A DNA stretch of 8,099 nucleotides, from the NCBI GenBank assembly GCA_913054205.1, contig CAJXJM010000098.1:1-8099 (forward strand), given 5' to 3'. This DNA is from an uncultured Rhodospirillaceae bacterium (lineage in GTDB: Bacteria; Pseudomonadota; Alphaproteobacteria; Rhodospirillales; UBA2165). The position numbers and the translations under genes were made by a program. Positions 6,974 to 8,099 of this stretch are shown in pieces (the stretch's first letter is position 1; each line of letters starts with the position of its first letter). Under the pieces are notes generated by a model. That model made no database searches. It was not told the DNA's origin and worked only from the letters and a program-made list of their open reading frames with translations.

Positions 6974-6991
6974 TATGAACTTCTGTTCATA
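6974..6991. promoter_or_regulatory. Perfect 18-bp palindrome upstream of nrdR
   Basis: In the minus-strand sense the sequence is TATGAAC-AGAA-GTTCATA, a perfect 7-bp inverted repeat around a 4-bp centre, located in the 47-bp gap between the glyA stop and the nrdR ribosome site. It is followed by AAAAAAGGGG on the transcribed sense, so it is not an intrinsic terminator for the glyA transcript. It could be an operator (the core is GAAC-N4-GTTC) or an RNA hairpin that modulates nrdR translation. In the opposite direction the stem is preceded, not followed, by the T-run, so it is not a plus-strand terminator either. No bound regulator can be named. Confidence 0.4.
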
Positions 6992-7003
6992 CCCAGTTTA
7001 AGG

Positions 7004-8099
7004 TTAAAAATTGCTGTAGATTGGAAAGCGAGCACAAAGTTCTTCGACCCGTTGCTTCACTTCTCCTTCAACAGCACTATTGTTATCTGGATTGGCCGCC
7101 AAGCCGTCCAGCACTTGACTGATGAGCTCACCAATCAGATTAAATTCTGCGATTCCAAATCCTCTTGTTGTTCCTGCAGGTGTGCCAAGACGCACCCCAG
7201 ATGTCACGAACGGTTTTTCCGGATCAAATGGAATTCCATTTTTATTGCAGGTAATCGCTGCTGCTTCCAAGCTTGCTTCAGCAGCCTTTCCCGTCAACGA
7301 CTTAGGCCGCAGATCGACCAGCATCAAATGCGTATCCGTTCCACCCGACACAATATCGCATCCGCGCTCTGATAGTTTAGCCGCCAAGGCACGGGCATTA
7401 TCGACAACATTTTGAGCGTAAATTTTGAAATCAGGGCGTAGAGCTTCACCAAAAGCCACTGCCTTGCCGGCAATCACATGCATCAGTGGACCGCCTTGAA
7501 TGCCCGGAAATATTGCGGAATTGACCTTTTTCGCGATGTCTTCATCGTTTGTCAGAATGAGGCCGCCACGCGGGCCACGTAATGTTTTGTGTGTGGTCGA
7601 GGTCGCCACATGGGCATGCGGAAACGGTGATGGATGTATGCCGGCCGCGACCAGTCCGGCAAAATGCGCCATATCAACCATGAAGATCGCGCCTACTTCG
7701 TCAGCAATTTCGCGGAACTTGGCAAAATCGATCACGCGCGGATAGGCTGAGCCACCCGCAATGATGAGTTTCGGCTGATGTTCTTTTGCTAAATCTCGAA
7801 CTTCATCAAAGTCAATCAAGGCGTCTTGCTTGCGCACGCCGTATTGGACGGCATTGAACCACTTGCCGGACTGATTTGGCGGTGCGCCGTGGGTCAAGTG
7901 ACCGCCCGCGGCGAGGGACATGCCCATGATGGTGTCGCCAGGCTGGATAAGTGCCTGCAGGACGCCTTGGTTGGCTTGCGATCCGGAATTCGGCTGAACG
8001 TTGGCGAAGCTGCAATCAAATAATTTGGTAACCCGCTCAATCGCCAGGCTTTCTGCAACATCGACAAACTCACAGCCACCATAATAACGGCGACCCGGA
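7004..8099 (-). CDS. glyA: Serine hydroxymethyltransferase, 5'-truncated by the window edge
   Basis: PLP enzyme that interconverts serine and glycine while charging tetrahydrofolate with a one-carbon unit. The open frame runs from the right edge (first whole codon at 8098-8096) to the TAA at 7004-7006, giving 364 residues; roughly the first 55-70 residues of a protein usually near 420 are outside. No in-window start is real: the frame reads [13 protein letters not shown] straight from the edge, a family signature. Other landmarks (numbered from the edge): [11 protein letters not shown] (33-43), [13 protein letters not shown] (141-153), [14 protein letters not shown] (166-179, with PLP lysine K171), then FPGIQGGP and [16 protein letters not shown] further on. 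It ends 47 bp before nrdR. Whether nrdR and the rib genes are transcribed from a promoter upstream of glyA or from inside this region cannot be settled here. Confidence 0.97.
   Translation of the reverse strand, partial: PGRRYYGGCEFVDVAESLAIERVTKLFDCSFANVQPNSGSQANQGVLQALIQPGDTIMGMSLAAGGHLTHGAPPNQSGKWFNAVQYGVRKQDALIDFDEVRDLAKEHQPKLIIAGGSAYPRVIDFAKFREIADEVGAIFMVDMAHFAGLVAAGIHPSPFPHAHVATSTTHKTLRGPRGGLILTNDEDIAKKVNSAIFPGIQGGPLMHVIAGKAVAFGEALRPDFKIYAQNVVDNARALAAKLSERGCDIVSGGTDTHLMLVDLRPKSLTGKAAEASLEAAAITCNKNGIPFDPEKPFVTSGVRLGTPAGTTRGFGIAEFNLIGELISQVLDGLAANPDNNSAVEGEVKQRVEELCARFPIYSNF

Noticed and set aside
6974..6991. Calling the palindrome an SOS (LexA) box
   Set aside because: The core fits the Gram-positive operator, not the direct-repeat box of alphaproteobacteria, and nothing else in the window points to SOS control.
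6970..6995. Palindrome plus homopolymer as an intrinsic terminator of glyA
   Set aside because: In the transcribed sense the stem is followed by six A residues and GGGG, not a U-run, and the T-run is on the wrong side for plus-strand transcription.
6884..7372. A 162-codon open frame on the plus strand covering the nrdR start and the glyA 3' end
   Set aside because: It lies antisense to two unmistakable conserved genes, has no family resemblance or ribosome site, and its composition is that of a shadow frame.
1..8099. Mobile elements, CRISPR arrays, tRNA/rRNA genes or defence systems
   Set aside because: No repeats with regular spacing, no transposase-like frames, no cloverleaf or rRNA-like stretches were recognised; the region is filled with conserved housekeeping genes.

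Overview
The window reads as a compact stretch of alphaproteobacterial chromosome. Every gene I can support lies on the minus strand, so transcription runs from high to low coordinates: glyA (5' end cut off by the window) > nrdR > ribD > ribE > ribB (RibBX-type) > ribH > nusB > thiL > a small membrane-anchored protein encoded as two overlapping reading frames > hppA (3' part cut off). Base composition is moderate. The gene order, the R. rubrum-like H+-pyrophosphatase core and the RibB with a degenerate second domain suggest an alphaproteobacterium, probably Rhodospirillales-like. That placement is inference from family knowledge, not from a search.

Region by region: 8099-7004 is serine hydroxymethyltransferase (one-carbon and glycine metabolism). 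A 47-bp gap with a perfect 18-bp palindrome leads into nrdR, the ATP-cone repressor of ribonucleotide reductase genes. From nrdR to thiL the genes are very tightly packed: nrdR/ribD overlap by 11 bp, ribD/ribE are 12 bp apart, ribE/ribB 6 bp, ribB/ribH overlap by 8 bp, ribH/nusB share one base in TGATG, and nusB/thiL are 24 bp apart. This implies one polycistronic unit with translational coupling. ribD (GTG) and ribB (TTG) use non-ATG starts.

The rib genes supply the deaminase/reductase, DHBP synthase, lumazine synthase and riboflavin synthase. No functional GTP cyclohydrolase II is present: the C-terminal domain of the RibB protein has the GCH2 fold signature but no cysteine at all, so it cannot form the zinc site. 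A separate ribA must exist elsewhere. No FMN riboswitch is visible ahead of the rib genes. NusB (antitermination) and ThiL (thiamine diphosphate synthesis) follow, as is common in proteobacteria.

After thiL comes an 87-bp AT-rich spacer with short palindromes. Next is a 60-residue frame with a membrane anchor, and a 101-residue frame that overlaps it by 4 bp (TTGA) in the -1 frame. Together they look like one FliL-like single-pass protein split by a frameshift. A 180-bp leader then precedes hppA, whose first 313 residues are in the window.

I see no mobile element, CRISPR array, tRNA, rRNA or defence system. The window is ordinary housekeeping DNA. The points most worth a second look are the split small gene, the palindrome ahead of nrdR and the degenerate RibBX domain.
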